A DNA stretch of 64,000 nt from Rapana venosa (GCA_028751875.1 CM054155.1:11924671-11988670), one strand, 5' to 3'. Positions 31,875 to 44,744 are shown, counted from the stretch's first letter. Notes: generated by a model not told the origin, from the letters alone. Numbers and translations are program-made.

Positions 31875-34194
31875 CTATTGTGGGGGAGAACCCCGTTCAG
31901 TGCGTGTTCTAGTGCGCCCTCTATCCTGAGCCCCTTGTTTTTGCTCATTAGACTGCACACATCTAAAGCTGTCTAGAATGCTGTTCTGACTGGCAGCCCT
32001 AGCCCTGGCAGTCTTTCTCTGTTGGCTCTGTTTTGGGGAGGCCACCCCGGATTGCCTGTGCTCTCCAAGGGTACCATCCAAAGTGGACGTATCTCTTGCC
32101 CCATTGGAGACTGTCTCGGTCTGATGTGCTGTGTCAATGTTATGACTGCTTTGCTCAGTGGCACCAGAATCCTGCTGGACTGTGTGTTTATCCCTTGCCT
32201 TTGCCACAGCAGTTTCCCCTCGTTTCTCCCTGGTGCCTCCAGTGGCCCCTTTCCTTTCCTAGTGTGCCCTTTGTTCGCCCTCCATAACCCTTCTGTTTAA
32301 GCTTTTTCCCCCCTTCTCTACCCTGTACCTTTCTTTGCTGACGTCCAGCTGCTGTCAAAGCATTACTGGCGCCTCCTGTGCCTTCCGTGGCTTCTACACT
32401 GAGCATGTTCTCAGCTTCACAGGTTTTATTACCCGTTTGCTTTTGCATGGAAGCATTCCTGTCTGTATCCTGTAGGGCTCCTGCCTCAGTGTTAGAGACA
32501 GGAGGTTTGTCGTCCAAGTCTTTTTCTTTGTCAGTACCGTCACTAATGTCCAGATCACTGTCATCTCCATTGTAGCCTTCAGTCTGGGTGTTGTCACTGT
32601 CTACTCTGTCTATAACATCATGCTTACCTGGGGCCTCTTTGAGCAAACTAGTGTCTTTATGTGCTTGCATGTGCATTGACCGTCTTTGTGACTGTTCCTC
32701 AAGCAGTGTGTTTTGGATTCTAGATCCTCTGTCAGAGTCTGCTCCTGATGAGCAGCTCAGCAGGGGCACCTGGCTGTACGTGAGTTGTCCTGGTACAACA
32801 GGTTTGTTTTGATGACCGTTCTTTTCCTGTGTAGAACTGGTCCTGTCTCCAGTTTTCCGACGATGTTTCAGGTAAGTGCCTCTGTTTGAGTTCTGTCTTT
32901 TTTCCCTCACTGGTGAACCATCAGAATCACAAGGTCTCTCTGTCACATCCTCATCATTCACCTTTCTGTAAAGGAATGGTTTCTTACCTTGGTCTGTATA
33001 CCTGTAGAAATCCTGTGACCTTTGGTCTCCTCTGTAGTACCTGGATGAGCGAGGCTGGCTGTTGTACCGTCCCCCTGACTTAGGCTGCCTTCTCTCCGCT
33101 TCTGCGCCTCTTCTTGCATGATCCCAATCCCCCTGATGATCCCCCTGATGATCCCCCTGATGATCCCACTGCTGGCCCCACCCACGTTCCCCCTGACGAA
33201 GCCCATGAAGACCTTGCTGATGATCCCGCTGAAGTTCCCACTGACGACCCCCCTGGCGATCTTGCTGACGAATTTGCTGACGATCCCCCTGCCGCCCCTG
33301 TTGCTGAAGTCGTGGCCATTCTTCCACCTGCAGGACATGGCTGGCACCCCGTGGCTCCTGCTGCTGATAGTGGCGGTAGGAGTTGTAGCGTGACTGTGCT
33401 GGTGCTTTCTCCTTGACGTGGAGTCGCCCGTTTACAAAATAGGCCACTTTGCCCTGGTCCCTATGGAAATTCACCATTTCTCTCTGACGGGTGGTGAGAT
33501 CTGAAGTCACTCTGATGTTATTTCTTCACAGAGCCTCATGTAGTTCTTGGTCCCTGAGGATGCTGATTTTATCTCCCCACCGGCAGAATTGAACAAGTAG
33601 TGGGCGTGGCATGTCGTCCTGGTGTCGGCTGCCTATTCTGTAGGCGCGTTCAATGTCCGACCTCTGCCAGACATCATCGGAGGAATGGTAGTTCAAGATG
33701 TCTACTATCAGTTCTTCGTTTGACATTCCAGTCTCCGTACCATTTTCATCAATGCCAAAGAATTTTAAATTGTTCTTCTTTGATTCAACTTCAGTGGCTT
33801 CTATCTTTTCTTCCACCCTGTCAATTCGCTCTGCCATCAACTCTCTTTCCTCTCGGAGATCTGTGATTTCTTCAGTATTTCTCTCAACGATGGCTTTTAG
33901 CTTGCTTATTTCGGCCGTAAGACGTCGAAAATGCACATCCTGCTCTTGAAATTTTTCTTCCATTAATCTGGAGATATTTGAAGAGTGAAGCTGGAAACAG
34001 TTCATCAGTTGAGAAAATCTCCAGTCCACATGTAGAAACACGCTGTTTTCTTCAGGCCCAGGGTTCAGTTCAATATCACTGCTGGTCAACAGAATAACAG
34101 TGCATAAACAGAAAGTCAGTCTGCGCGACACCCGAAGAAATGTCAACATGAACACTGTGTTCACCGGGCTTGAAAACAGCCTGCCGGTTAGCAT
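31875..34194 (-). pseudogene. LINE-1 ORF1: 2A, coiled coil, RRM-like, low-complexity tail
   Basis: Starts at ATG 34194-34192. Residues 16-38 are a hydrophobic run (LTFCLCTVILL), then DIELNPGP at 40-47. Residues about 65-150 are rich in Glu, Arg and Leu and predicted coiled coil (LREERELMAERIDRVEEKIE). Residues about 155-220 are RRM-like (NNLKFFGI, then ERAYRIGSR and PRPLLVQF). TGA at 33526-33528 interrupts, but the same frame continues: RNNIRV, TSDLTTRQREMVNFHRDQG, KVAYFVNGRL. This is the L1-ORF1-type C-terminal domain. Some 400 residues rich in Gln, Arg, Gly and Asp follow. A frameshift near 32200 moves the end to another frame, which stops at 31875. ORF1 proteins of this type bind RNA and chaperone it in the retrotransposition particle. 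Without the stop the protein would be about 660 residues or more. Confidence 0.8.
34054..34077 (-). other. 2A-like ribosome-skipping motif in LINE-1 ORF1
   Basis: Codons 40-47 read DIELNPGP, which matches the D-(V/I)-E-x-N-P-G-P consensus exactly. In this consensus the ribosome fails to form the Gly-Pro bond and continues. Upstream residues are hydrophobic with basic Arg-Arg at 24-25, so the released leader could also serve as a signal sequence, as described for some LINE 2A leaders. Confidence 0.85.
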
Positions 34195-34200
34195 GATGAG

Positions 34201-34500
34201 AAAAATGGCTACTTTGTATGCTTTGTTAGCAAGACAGGCACAACACCATATCTACAAACATCTGGAAAACCACACCATATCCAGCCTTGAACCCCATGGT
34301 CAGCTCAAGCACAAGCATTAAGTGTAGGCTAATATGAACCCAACACTAGCGTTTATGTCCGAAGTGCAAAGCCGTTTCACATTTACATCAATTTCTGTTG
34401 ATCAGAATAATAGTTTTTGTATAATTTTCAATACCTGTTAAGTGCACTTCTGCACATGTCGGATACTCAAGAGCCCACAACAGAGGTTGGGATAAAAAAA
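34201..34500. other. LINE-1 5' region or flank
   Basis: Sequence of normal quality without a gene. It probably holds the LINE-1 5' UTR and the insertion boundary, which cannot be placed. Confidence 0.4.
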
Positions 34501-37469
34501 TTGAATTGTTTTGCTTCTGGGACTTAAACTCGTTTTTTTCTAAGCCCCAAAAAATCAGCAGTAGTGAAAATTTAATCATCACAGAGAGGGAAAAGAAACA
34601 AAATACGCCTTCTCTTGGGAAATCAGTTCCCAAGGCAGAGAGAGGGGGGGGAGAGCCCGCATTTGATAAGGAAGTGTGTAAAAAGGGGCTTTAAAAGGGG
34701 CAACAAAAAATTTTTTGGTTGTTGTTTCCCCTCACCCCTGTGAGCCACAAAATCAAGGACAGGTTCTGTTTTTTTCGTTAAGCAATGAGGGGATGAGGGG
34801 GGATGAAAACAGTGGGCAAGGAAAGGCATCTGCTTTGAGAAAAACTTAAAGGGGGTTGTACTCCCCCACTAAGCCCACCCCACTCGTCCCATGCCCCTAA
34901 AAGCCCCGTGGGGGGGGACATGGAAAGACGGGGACGAGATCTTTTTCCGGTTTTCACGATCCTGGGGGGCCCAAGAAAGGGGGGGTTTTCCCGGGTTTTG
35001 GGCGGCCCATTTTTTTATGTTGTAACCCCCCAAAATGATTTTTTTGGGGGGCCCTCTTTTTCCCTTTTTCCCTTCGACGGGTTCCCTGCAGGATAGTTTT
35101 TGCTAAGGGGGTTTGTGTTTGTGGGGGAAAAAAACCACATCATTTTTTCCCCCTTTTTATGGTGGGAGCAGGGGTTTTTTTGGGGGGGCCCCCCACGTTT
35201 TTTTGATTTTTTCTTTCACATGGGTTGTTGGCCCTTGTGTTCTTTGTTGATATTTTGAGGGCCCTTCTGTGGCATTGTTCTCGAATGGCTTGGTTCCCCC
35301 CTCTAGCTCTGCGGGACGGGAGTCCATAAATTCAAAACCATATAGGAGGTTTCTAGATATCACGGGGGTTTGTAAAGGTGTTTGTTTGGGGCAGAAGCTG
35401 ATTTTTTGCTTTGAGATCCTCCGAGTCGGGCTAGAGCAGATGTTGCTGTTTAAAGGGAGCTTTCCCCTTCGGGGTTTGAGGTGCCATTTTTGGGTTAGGA
35501 TGGGCTAAGTTTTTGGAAATTTGGCTCCCCCTTTTCCCATATTCTCCATTCATCTTTTTTTCCGGCTGTCATTATTGCGGGGTTGCCCCATGACTTTGAT
35601 TTCTCTGTACGACCCCCCTCCCTTTTGGGCACTCGCTCGATCTGTTAGATTTATTTTGGGGAGGTTTTTGCATTTTCTTTTTTTCCCTGCCCCCCCATGA
35701 GGTAAATTGCCCAACCCGGCCAAATTGAGGTTGCAAAGGGGGTCTTCCCCCAATGGAATGGAAGTGGGGTGGTTTTCCCAGGTCTCTGTCAGGATGTTTT
35801 TGAGGTGGGGTTAAAAAGTACAGGTGCGAAAAGGGCAGTTTGGCGGACCCCAACCGGGGTTTTTGAAGAATTTCCCCCCTTTGTGATTGTTCAAAAAATT
35901 TGCCCTTCTTGCGTTCCCCGTACGGGTGCCTTGAGATTTCATGGGGCAGTTGTAAAATGTTAAGTCCCCTGAGTACTTGCCACGGGCCCGTCATGAAAAC
36001 CTTTCCCAAAGGCCTTTTTTGAAAAGTCATGAAATTGTGTACAAGTCTTTTTTGGTGTTGGAGATGTTTCCTACGAATTTCAGATTAAAAAATTTTTCCT
36101 TTTGCCCCGCGTTTTGGTCTAAACCCGGCTTTTTTCTTCTCCCGGGAAATTTTTTTTCCGTTTTGGTTTTTCAGTCTGTTGGGGAATCCCCGCGCATGAT
36201 TTTTGCAAAGGATGGTTTTATGAGACTGAGGGGTTCTTTTTTTCGGGCTTGTTTGGGAGGTTTCCCTTTTTTTTTGGTGGGGTATTACAAAAAACGGGTT
36301 TTCCATTCTTTCTGGCCATTTTTTTGGTGCCCGTAAAACTTCTGAAAAAAGGGTTCGGAATCGCCCTTGCTGTTTTTTTTTCCCCCCAAAATTTTTTAAG
36401 GAGTTCAGCGGGGGTTTGTTATCAAATTCCGGGGGATTTTTTCCCTTTTAAATTTTTTAAATTTAGTGTATTACTTCACACCTTGAAATTGGAGGTCTTT
36501 ATTTTGGTGTTCGGGGGGTTTTTTCCAGAAACTATGTTGGTATCGGGGGCGTGGGGGTTTGGTTTACAATCCCTCACAGTATTCCGCCCCAGCGTTGGGG
36601 GAGGGCATTTTTTTCCGTTAAAAAAAAATTCCTTCTTTTGTCTTCAATAACAGATTTTTGGGCTGTGGGGGTTTTAGTTAGTGTTTTTCAGAGGGGCCCG
36701 TAAGCTTTTTTTTTGGGCTTTTTTCCCCTTTGGGAACTTTTAATTTCGGGGCTGGGGCCCTTTGTTTTTTCTATCCACCTTTTTTTGGTTCTCTCATCTT
36801 TTTCCTCCTTCTCTGGGGCTTTCCCTGTATTTGTTGTTTTTTTCTTGACTTGTGAACTTTTTTTTTCTTAAGCTCTCTTTTTTTGGGTCGCAGAGGCAAC
36901 CCCCTTTTTTGGGTCACCAGGGTTTTTTTCTTTTTTCCCCTTTTTCCCCAAAATTTTTTCTTCTGCTGCTGTCAAGGGCATTTTCCTTTGATGGGTTGGT
37001 ATTTTGTGTCCACATCAGGGGCGATGGTTTGAGTGGCCGGCGAACTTTCCTCCATTTTGGGCCCTTGGAAAAATTAAACCCCATTTGTTGGGGTTTTTGG
37101 GAGTTTTTCCTAAATCAAATCTTATCGGGGTTTTTGGCTTTTGTTTTTTGCTTTCCTTTTTCACTTGTGGTGGAATCCCAAGGTCGGGTCTTTGGGCCCA
37201 ATGTCACCCCGGGGAAATTTGTTCTTGTTTTTCCCTTTGGGTGATTTTGAACCCGGGGGGTGACGGGAAATGTTTTCAATTTGATTGGGGAATAGACCAT
37301 TTGGTGACTGCTAAGTTGATTTTTCTAGATGGTTTTTGTGGGGTTTGGAGTGGTTTACCAGGTTTTTTTGGGGCTTTTTGGCAAATTTCCGCACCCCGGT
37401 TTGTCCTCTACGTTTCCTATCAAAATTTATACCCCGGGCGTAAAAACCCGGCCCCCAAGAGAACAGACC

Positions 37470-38830
37470 CCTGCGGGGGTTGGTCAGGTAATTGAAGAAA
37501 CATTTCCCCCTTTTGGGAAACCTTTTAAAGGGAGAAGCCTAACTGTGTGGCCCCCGTCTTCCCAACCACCCATAAAAACCCATTTGGGGTGGAGGGGCCC
37601 GGGAGTCCAAAAAAAAAACCCCTAGGGCTTTTATAATTTTCAAAACCCGCGACCTTCCAGTACGAAACCCCGAGGGGGCAACACTACCCCAAGGGGGGCT
37701 GGAAAGAAGACAAAAAAACCTTTGGGAAAACCAAAAACCATGTTAGGGACTGAAAACTTTAAATACCCCAAATTTAAAATTGCAGATTTCAGGGGGCCCT
37801 TTGATTTCAGAAACAAATTTTTTTGCTCCCCAGGGGTTTTTCCAGGGACCCCCAAACCTAGGCCCGAAGTTGATATTTTTTTTTTAAAAATGGATAATAT
37901 TACTTTTTTTCAATTTTCCCCTGTGGGTTAGGGAAAGGAAGGCCCGGGGTTTTAAAGGGGCCCAAAAGATTTCCTATTTTTTTTTTGGACCCCGGGCCGG
38001 CCCCTACCCAAAGTGGGATTTTTTGGGGTCATCTTTGGGGAAAGGGACGGGGACCCCCACATTTCGAGTTCATCCATTTTACGGTTTTGCGATTTCCAAG
38101 GTGTTTTAAAATTTCCTTACCAAAAATTTGCAGGTATCTGTTTTTCTAAAGGCCTGGTTGAAAATCGGAATTTTTATGAAAAGGGGGGGCTTAGAGTTCG
38201 GCCCGTGAAAAATTTCCCCCAAGCACATGCACCTCCATAGGGGGCATCTTTGGCATCATCCTTCCCGTCATTGACTTCATGAATAAAAAAGAAGGGTCCT
38301 TTATTCAGTCACCACGGTTGCCGGGTTTCCCCAATGGTGGAGCTATTTTTGGGGTTTCCCCCAAATAAACAAAACTTTGACGGGATACCCTCTTTGGTCA
38401 GAGCACTTTTTTTCCCCCAAAGTTAAGATTAAGCAGCATTGGCGTGGTTACCAATGGTTGGGTGACTTTTTGGGCGCGCCTTGGCTTCAGCCCGTTCCCC
38501 CAAATTCACCCGCTGTAAATGGGTTCCTGCTCTATGGGTCGGGAAAGGAAAAGGGCAGTGGGAGAGGAGATGGGGCCAAATGCTCCAATAAACTGGACCC
38601 TGGGAAGCGGGGTTTCTGACGCTCACTAAACCCCGCAAGGTTAGGGGAAGCCCTTTATTTTAAAACAAAAAACACGGGGAACCCTTAAAACGAAAGGGAA
38701 AAAAAAAATTGCAGAGGGGTCCCAAGTGATAAGGATTTGTATGCTTTTTTAAATCAATTTTTCCCTCAAAAACTAAAAAACAAACAGAAAAACAACAATT
38801 TTAAAAGTTAAAAAGAGAAAAAGAAAAAAC
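37470..38830 (+). repeat. Corrupted duplicate of 61190-62448
   Basis: Same order of landmarks: 'GTAATTGAAG', 'CTGTGTGG..CCC..TCTTCCCAAC', 'CCCGCGACCTTCCAGT', 'AATGGATAATATTAC', 'GCGATTTCCA', 'GTGATAAGGATTT', with many substitutions that lengthen runs. It includes SINE-D in both orientations and a SINE-B copy (38375-38660). Confidence 0.8.
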
Positions 38831-39239
38831 TACCACTAAAAGGGAAAAAATTAGCCCACAATAAAACGAAAATCAAGAATACGGGCTACAAAAAATCTTA
38901 CAACCCCCATTAAAAATTCCCTTTTTTTTTTCTTAGTCGTTTTTCACCCCCCAAATAAAAGGGATAATACGTTTATAACTGCAGTCATTATTGTAAGTGC
39001 GCCCGCCGGCCCCGGGTGGGGGTTTGTTTGGGGTTTGGGGGGGTCGGGTTGGGGTTGTTTTTTGTTAGTGTTTTTGTTTATTTTTCAAAAAAAAGTTTTA
39101 AAAAAATTTTTAAATGGGGCCTTTGTAAAATTTTTCACCAGTTAGCAATATTTCCCATGGGCCATTAAAAAGTCAAAATTCACAAAAAATTTCATCAAAA
39201 ACCTCTAAAAAATCTTCATGGACATGCGGGGGGCCGCGC

Positions 39240-39570
39240 GCCCCAAAAAACATACACACACAAAAGCGCGCGCGTGCTTTCGCACGCAGCACGTACGCAC
39301 GCCCCAATTTTTTTCTGTCAAAAAATTCCTACATGACTTTTATGGCAATAAAAATTTCTTAATCTGAACCCTAAAATCAAAAACACCCCACCACATACCA
39401 CGCCCCAAACACTAAATACACATTAAAACCACAACACATACACACACACAAAAACACACACACCCAACACAACACCCCCCAACAACACCCCCAACACAAA
39501 CACCCACACACCACACAACCCCAAAACACACACACACACACACCCCTACACACCCCTACACACCCACAGA
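39240..39570. repeat. CG/CA-rich simple repeat in low-quality zone
   Basis: GCGCGCG and CACACA/ACACCC runs. The sequence is unreliable. Confidence 0.6.
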
Positions 39571-41004
39571 AAAATAATTTTCTTCAACCCCCATTGTTTT
39601 TTTTTATTTTTCCAGATTTTCTGTCCCCAAAAGGGGTTTGCTCTCAAAAGTGTCAACCTGGAAACACCCCACACACACCACAGCGGGGGCAATCAATGTA
39701 TTTGTCGGGGGGAAGCAAAAAGGGCTTTCCCCTAGACTATGATAATTTTTAAAATTTTTAAAAGGGCCCCTTTAACCTATGATGCCCTTTGGGTACGAGA
39801 CCCAGAGACATCAGTTCCCCCTTGGGGGCCGCATTTTGGGGGCTGGTCCTTTCCCTCTCCCCCCGTGCTCTCCCTTTCCCCTTTGACCCAAAAGGGGGCA
39901 GGTATTTTTTCATGCGGGGTTTAAATGGGGACGTGGGCCTACTGAAGCCAATGCTGCAAACGGGTCGATCACCCTTTCCATTTGGTTAACACCTCCTGTG
40001 TTTAACCTTTTAGCTTGCGGAAAGCGATGCCGGCCCCACTGAGCACCCCCTGTCAAAAGGGCCCCCAAAAAACCCCGGTTTAGAGGGAGAAAACCCCCCC
40101 TTCCCCTATTTTTACAACAGGAAAATGCAAAAAACTGCTGGGGCCTGTCCCCCAAACAAGGGGCCATCCCCCGATTCCCCGGTCGCATGACGGACGCTGC
40201 GGGCCGAGGCTTAAGCCCAAATGGACCCTGTCCCCATGGGCCTGAACTGGGGGTTTTAAAATTCTCGGGGGTTTTTTCGTGTGTGTGCAGAAAAATAAAA
40301 TATCCCACAAAAACCCACCCCCTTAAGGGTCAGGGTCAGTTTTTGGGGGGTTAAAGGGAAAACCCCAAAACAAAAACCCAAAATTTAATCCCAAAAGCCC
40401 GGAATCGCTAGCTTCAGGGAAAAAAACGTCCCCAAAAACCCAAAACCCTCCCCATCCTGAACCTGGGAGATTCCCCAGGAACAAAAAACCCGTGGCTTGA
40501 GAAAACCGCCAAATTTAAATGTGGGCCGATTTTTTAGATGCGCTTGAGATGAAAGGTAAACAAAGTAGAAATTTCCCTTCACAAAAGGGGTAAGTATATT
40601 TTTACCCGGAAACACTAGCTTTGTTTTTCCCAAAAAAATTTTTTTTGTTCCGAAAAACGTAAACACCAACATGAAATGATACAACGAAACAATTTTTAAA
40701 ATTGGGGGCTCTTAATTTATATTCGAAAATGGGTGCCGTTTAAAAAATTACGCAAGCAGATTAAAAAAAAAAAAGATAAGTGGAAGTGTTTTTTTGATTT
40801 TAAAAAATATCAGGAAAAAAAAAACCAAAAATAAAAATCAACGGTGATGCCAACAATGGCAATTTCAAGGCAACAAAACCCCAAAAGGGAAAAACAGGCC
40901 CGTGACATGTTGAAACCAGAAAACTAATAAAGCATATTGAAAAACTCAACAATTTAGGTTGTAGCCCCCCTCCTTTTTATTCATCTGCATGGATTTGTTT
41001 TTTT

Positions 41005-41300
41005 ATTTTCGAGGATAATGGGAAAAAGCCCCCATGGGCTTTCTTTTATTTCCCGTCCCCGTTTTTGTTTGCAGTTTTTTTTGGGAAATTTTTTATCCCT
41101 TCCCACCGGAAAAACAATAGCCTACTATTCCGAAAAAACGGGGACGGGTTTAAAAGTGTGCCCCAAGATGGTTTTGCCCGCGTTCGCCAAGGGACCTGGG
41201 TTTAAAGATCAACCGAAGGGAAATTTTGGGGGGAAATGGAAGGGCCCGGGCCCCGAAGTTAACTCCAGAGGGGAAAATTTTCCCCCAAAAAAAAAGAGAA
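41005..41300 (-). mobile_element. SINE-A copy, low quality
   Basis: Corrupted minus-strand copy: 'TTCGAGGATAATGG', 'CCCATGGGCT', 'AACAATAGCCTACTATTCCG', 'AAGTTAACTCCAGAGGGG' in the expected order. Confidence 0.5.
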
Positions 41301-41385
41301 TGAAACCCCGGGCAGCAGATCACGAAAAAATATCATCTAAAACCCAGGGCTATCCGTCTGGATTTTTAGAACATGTGGGGTTTTT

Positions 41386-41419
<34 letters not shown>

Positions 41420-42999
41420 TTTGTGTGTGTGTGGTGTGTGGGTTTTTTTGTGGTGGCCTGCGAGTGGGTTATTTTTGTGGGGTACCCGCCTGGGAGGCCG
41501 CAAATTTCATATCCCAAGAGAGAGAGGGGAAGAGAACTTTGAAAATCGAATCGAAAAATCGAACTTTTTATTTTAGAGTAAAAAGGGGTAAGCTCAGGGC
41601 TTCTTTACAAAACCCTGGGTCTCAAAAAAAAACCAAAAAAAAAAAAAAAGGAGAGAGAGGAGAGAGAGAGAGAGAGGAGAAGCCTAAAAAGACGACAGAC
41701 AGACAACCGGGCAGACAGACAACAGAGGACAGAATGACAATGACAATCGTTTTTTTTTGATAAACTTTACGGGCCCCAATCACAAAGGCCCCAGAGGGGT
41801 TGGGGGTCCCGGGGACAAAACCCAATAATTAAAAAAAAAAGTCCAAAAAAATCCCCCAAAAAGACAACTGGCGGAAAAACCACAACATGGGGTAAATTTT
41901 AATAATTGAATAGTAAAGAACAAATACCTGTGGGAAAAAAAAATAAAAAAACACTTAAAAATTTCTTTTTGTTTTTTTGTTATCCTAGACAACACCGCCT
42001 CTCAAAGAAGCAAATCAATGCTGTTATCATTCTTTCCCGGAGGAAATAGGCACAATTTTCAAACAAATTTGTTCTCTTGCCGTCGGCTAGTTGGGCATTT
42101 CTTTTAGATCAGGGAAAAAATTGTCCCTTTTTAAATTTTTAAATGGTCGGAACGCTTTAAGGTTCATTTAAAATTTCCCCAGTTTGTAATTTCTGATCTC
42201 TCAAACATTGCCCTTCCCCGCATTCCAGCTGGAAATTCTGCCCCAAATCTTCACATTAAAAACCAATACACTCCCCTTCTTTTCCCCCCTAATTTCCCGT
42301 TTTCTCTTTAAAAACCCCTTTCCCCCAAATTTTTTCCCCTCAATTTTTATTATTATAATTCTTTTTCTCCATTCCCCAAATTTACCACACAAATTGATCA
42401 CTTTTTATATGGTCAAAGTTTTTACTATCACTGGCTGGGCTGTATGTCTGTTTTCCCCCTTTTTCAAATCCAAATATGCTGATTATTTTAACAGCTACTT
42501 TAAGATGGAAGGCAAAAAATCAAAATCCCAAAACATCAGGTGGAATGGGCCACTTGCAAGTTTGCCCGCATACCTTTACTGGGCCAGGGGGGTTAAAAAA
42601 ATAAAAAAGGGGGGAAGGGTGGAGCCTGTGGGGGTTTTCTTTTTTTTTTATCAGGGGTTTTCTCGGCGCTTTTTGGGCCCTTTTCCCGTCACGGATAAAT
42701 TGGCCCAAAACATTTTTACAGTATGACCTTTCACCCTGGTTGGGCGGGGAAAAAGGTTGTCAGCTTTGCCCTTTTTAGTCTGAGAATTTACCCCGTTGAT
42801 TACCTCCCGCCTCCACTTTGAAAAAAAATAAGTTTTCCCGTCTTGTAGTGCGTGTTTTAGGAAAAAATTTTTAAACCCTCATTTGGGGGTCCCCGTGACC
42901 CGGCTTTTTTATAAACAAAAAGAAAACAACCAAAAACTTTCCCCACAGGGTCAAAACAAAAGCCTTTTTGCTGGTTTGCCAAGCAAGGGAAAACCAAAT

Positions 43000-43450
43000 C
43001 CCCAAAAGAGAGAGAGAGAGAAGAGGAGAAGGAGAGGGAGAGGGAAAAGAAAAGACCCGAGGAGAAAAGGGGGATGTGATGATGATGATGAAAGGGTGAG
43101 GAGGAGGCGGGGGAGGGGGGAGGAGGAGGGGGGGGGGAACTTAATATGATCTTTTTTTCCAAGGGTTACAAAAGCACTCCCTATAAATTTTTCTCCCCCT
43201 GGCTTGGGTCTAAGGTTTCAAATTCGACTGGGAAAAAGGGATTTGGGTTAAAAAAAAGCTTTTTGTAAATAATTTTTGCCCCTTTTGTACACTTCGTGTT
43301 TGGGGATTTTTTTACCCCCAAAACAGAAGAGAGAGAGAGGGAGGGGAGAGGAAGAGAAGAGAGAAGGGGAGGGGGAGAGAGAGAGAGAGAGAGAGGGGGG
43401 AGACAGACAGAGAGGGGAGGGGGGGAAGAGAAAGAGAAAAGACATAAGGG
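43000..43450. repeat. GA-rich simple repeats in low-quality zone
   Basis: GAGAGA/GGGAGA blocks at about 43007-43050 and 43325-43430, plus GATGATGAT near 43078. Confidence 0.75.
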
Positions 43451-43899
43451 GACAAATTTTGTTATAAGGGCCCGTTAAAATTTGGGGCCCATTACATAGG
43501 AGAGATTACAGGGCAGAGAGAGCAAAGAGAGGGGGAGGTGCAAAAGAGGAAAAGAGGGCAGAGGGTATAAAGGCGACAGAGACAATTTGACCCCAAAAAC
43601 AGAAAGACGATAGACAATAGAAATTTTTTTATTTTTTTGAAACCAAAAACCCGTTTTCCTTTTTTTTTAAAATGAACATTAACCCCCTGTGATAAATTCC
43701 CCCTTTTTTCTTTGGTTTTTTTTTCCATATTCTTAAAACCATTAGTGCAGATGCACATGACAGTTATACCACTCCAAAATCTTAGCTTGGGGGGAAGGGT
43801 GGCCTGTTCAAAATTGTTCCCAACATCAGATGATGGTCCCCTGATGCAACCCCCTTTTCCCCAAGCTATGGGGGTTTAAACACCCAATTGGAAACATGT

Positions 43900-44130
43900 T
43901 CGCAAAAAGGATGATTGCCGTTTGGGCGCCTTGGCTTCAGTAGGTTTTTTTTTTTTTCCCCCCGCTTAAATGGGTACCTGCCTTTTTTAGGGTTTTGGGA
44001 AAGGGAAAGCAGCGGGGGACGGAGAAAGGGGGACTGCCCCAATATGCTGGGCCCCTGGAGAAGCTGAGGCCCCTGACACCTCACTCTGCAAATGACAGCA
44101 AAGTTTGGGAACACCTTTTTCCTTTTTTAA
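43900..44130 (+). mobile_element. SINE-B 3' part, low quality
   Basis: 'GGCGCCTTGGCTTCAGTAG', 'AAATGGGTACCTGCC', 'AATATGCTGGGCCCCTGGAG' and 'GAAGCTGAGGCCCCTGAC' match the body of the SINE at 15548-15838. The cleaner counterpart is 47578-47810. Confidence 0.6.
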
Positions 44131-44744
44131 ATTTTTTTTTTATGCTTCATTTGCATCCTTTCCCCTTTCTGTTCCCCGGACCTTCTGTTCCCAAAAATTT
44201 TACACTATGAGTTGAACCCAAAAAAAAAGAAGAAGTTATGTGCACATATGCTTTTGGGCCATTTTTACTGTCAGACAATATGGTATTTCCAAAACAGTAT
44301 TTAAAATAAAAAAAAAACCCAAATAAACCAGTTATACAAACAAAATTAAACCCAACACATTTTGCAAAAAAAATTTTTAAAATCAACCAAATACTATTTT
44401 CTCTCTTCTATTAAAAAAAATGTTATCAAATTTACAGTATAATAAGAATTTTTCATACCAGAAACAAAATTTCCATGCCCCCTTTTAAAAACAATCTTTA
44501 ACTCACCTCACCATCTAGTCATTTGACTGGCCCCCACAAAAATTTCCAGCCTTCCCCCACCCAATTCCTCATTTCACAAACACCCATCCCCATTCCACTC
44601 TTTACTTTCCTCCCATCTTTTTCTCTCCTCCTCCTTGCCCCGTCCGACTGTTCCCAACAGTTTCAATCCAAATGTTCTCACTTCCCTTCCTTTTTATTGC
44701 CTCTCTCCTCCCCCTCTCATCCCCCATCCCTCTCTTTCCTCTTC

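Larger units (their letters stand above)
27366..34200 (-). mobile_element. LINE-1: near full-length APE-type non-LTR retrotransposon with 2A motif
   Basis: Read on the minus strand: ORF1 (34194 to about 31875), ORF2 with APE endonuclease and reverse transcriptase (about 31835 to 28040), a 3' UTR with a GA microsatellite (27867-27948), then 'TGTACATTAAACAA' and three copies of GTTCCGA at the very end (27366-27392). A short tandem repeat instead of poly(A) is typical of CR1/L2-like LINEs. 2A motifs are known from APE-type LINEs of CR1, L2, Rex1 and related clades. A SINE is nested at 31205-31555. The 5' end cannot be set precisely, and no target-site duplication is visible. The copy is defective but young enough for most domains to be read. 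Confidence 0.85.

Noticed and set aside
33080..33416. Plus-strand Pro/Asp repeat frames opposite LINE ORF1
   Set aside because: They are antisense to the tandem GAT-GAT-CCC coding of the ORF1 tail, and the minus-strand reading has domain support.
34500..43800. Many open frames of 60-170 codons with Phe/Gly/Pro-rich content
   Set aside because: The sequence is corrupted by homopolymer inflation, so frames have no meaning.
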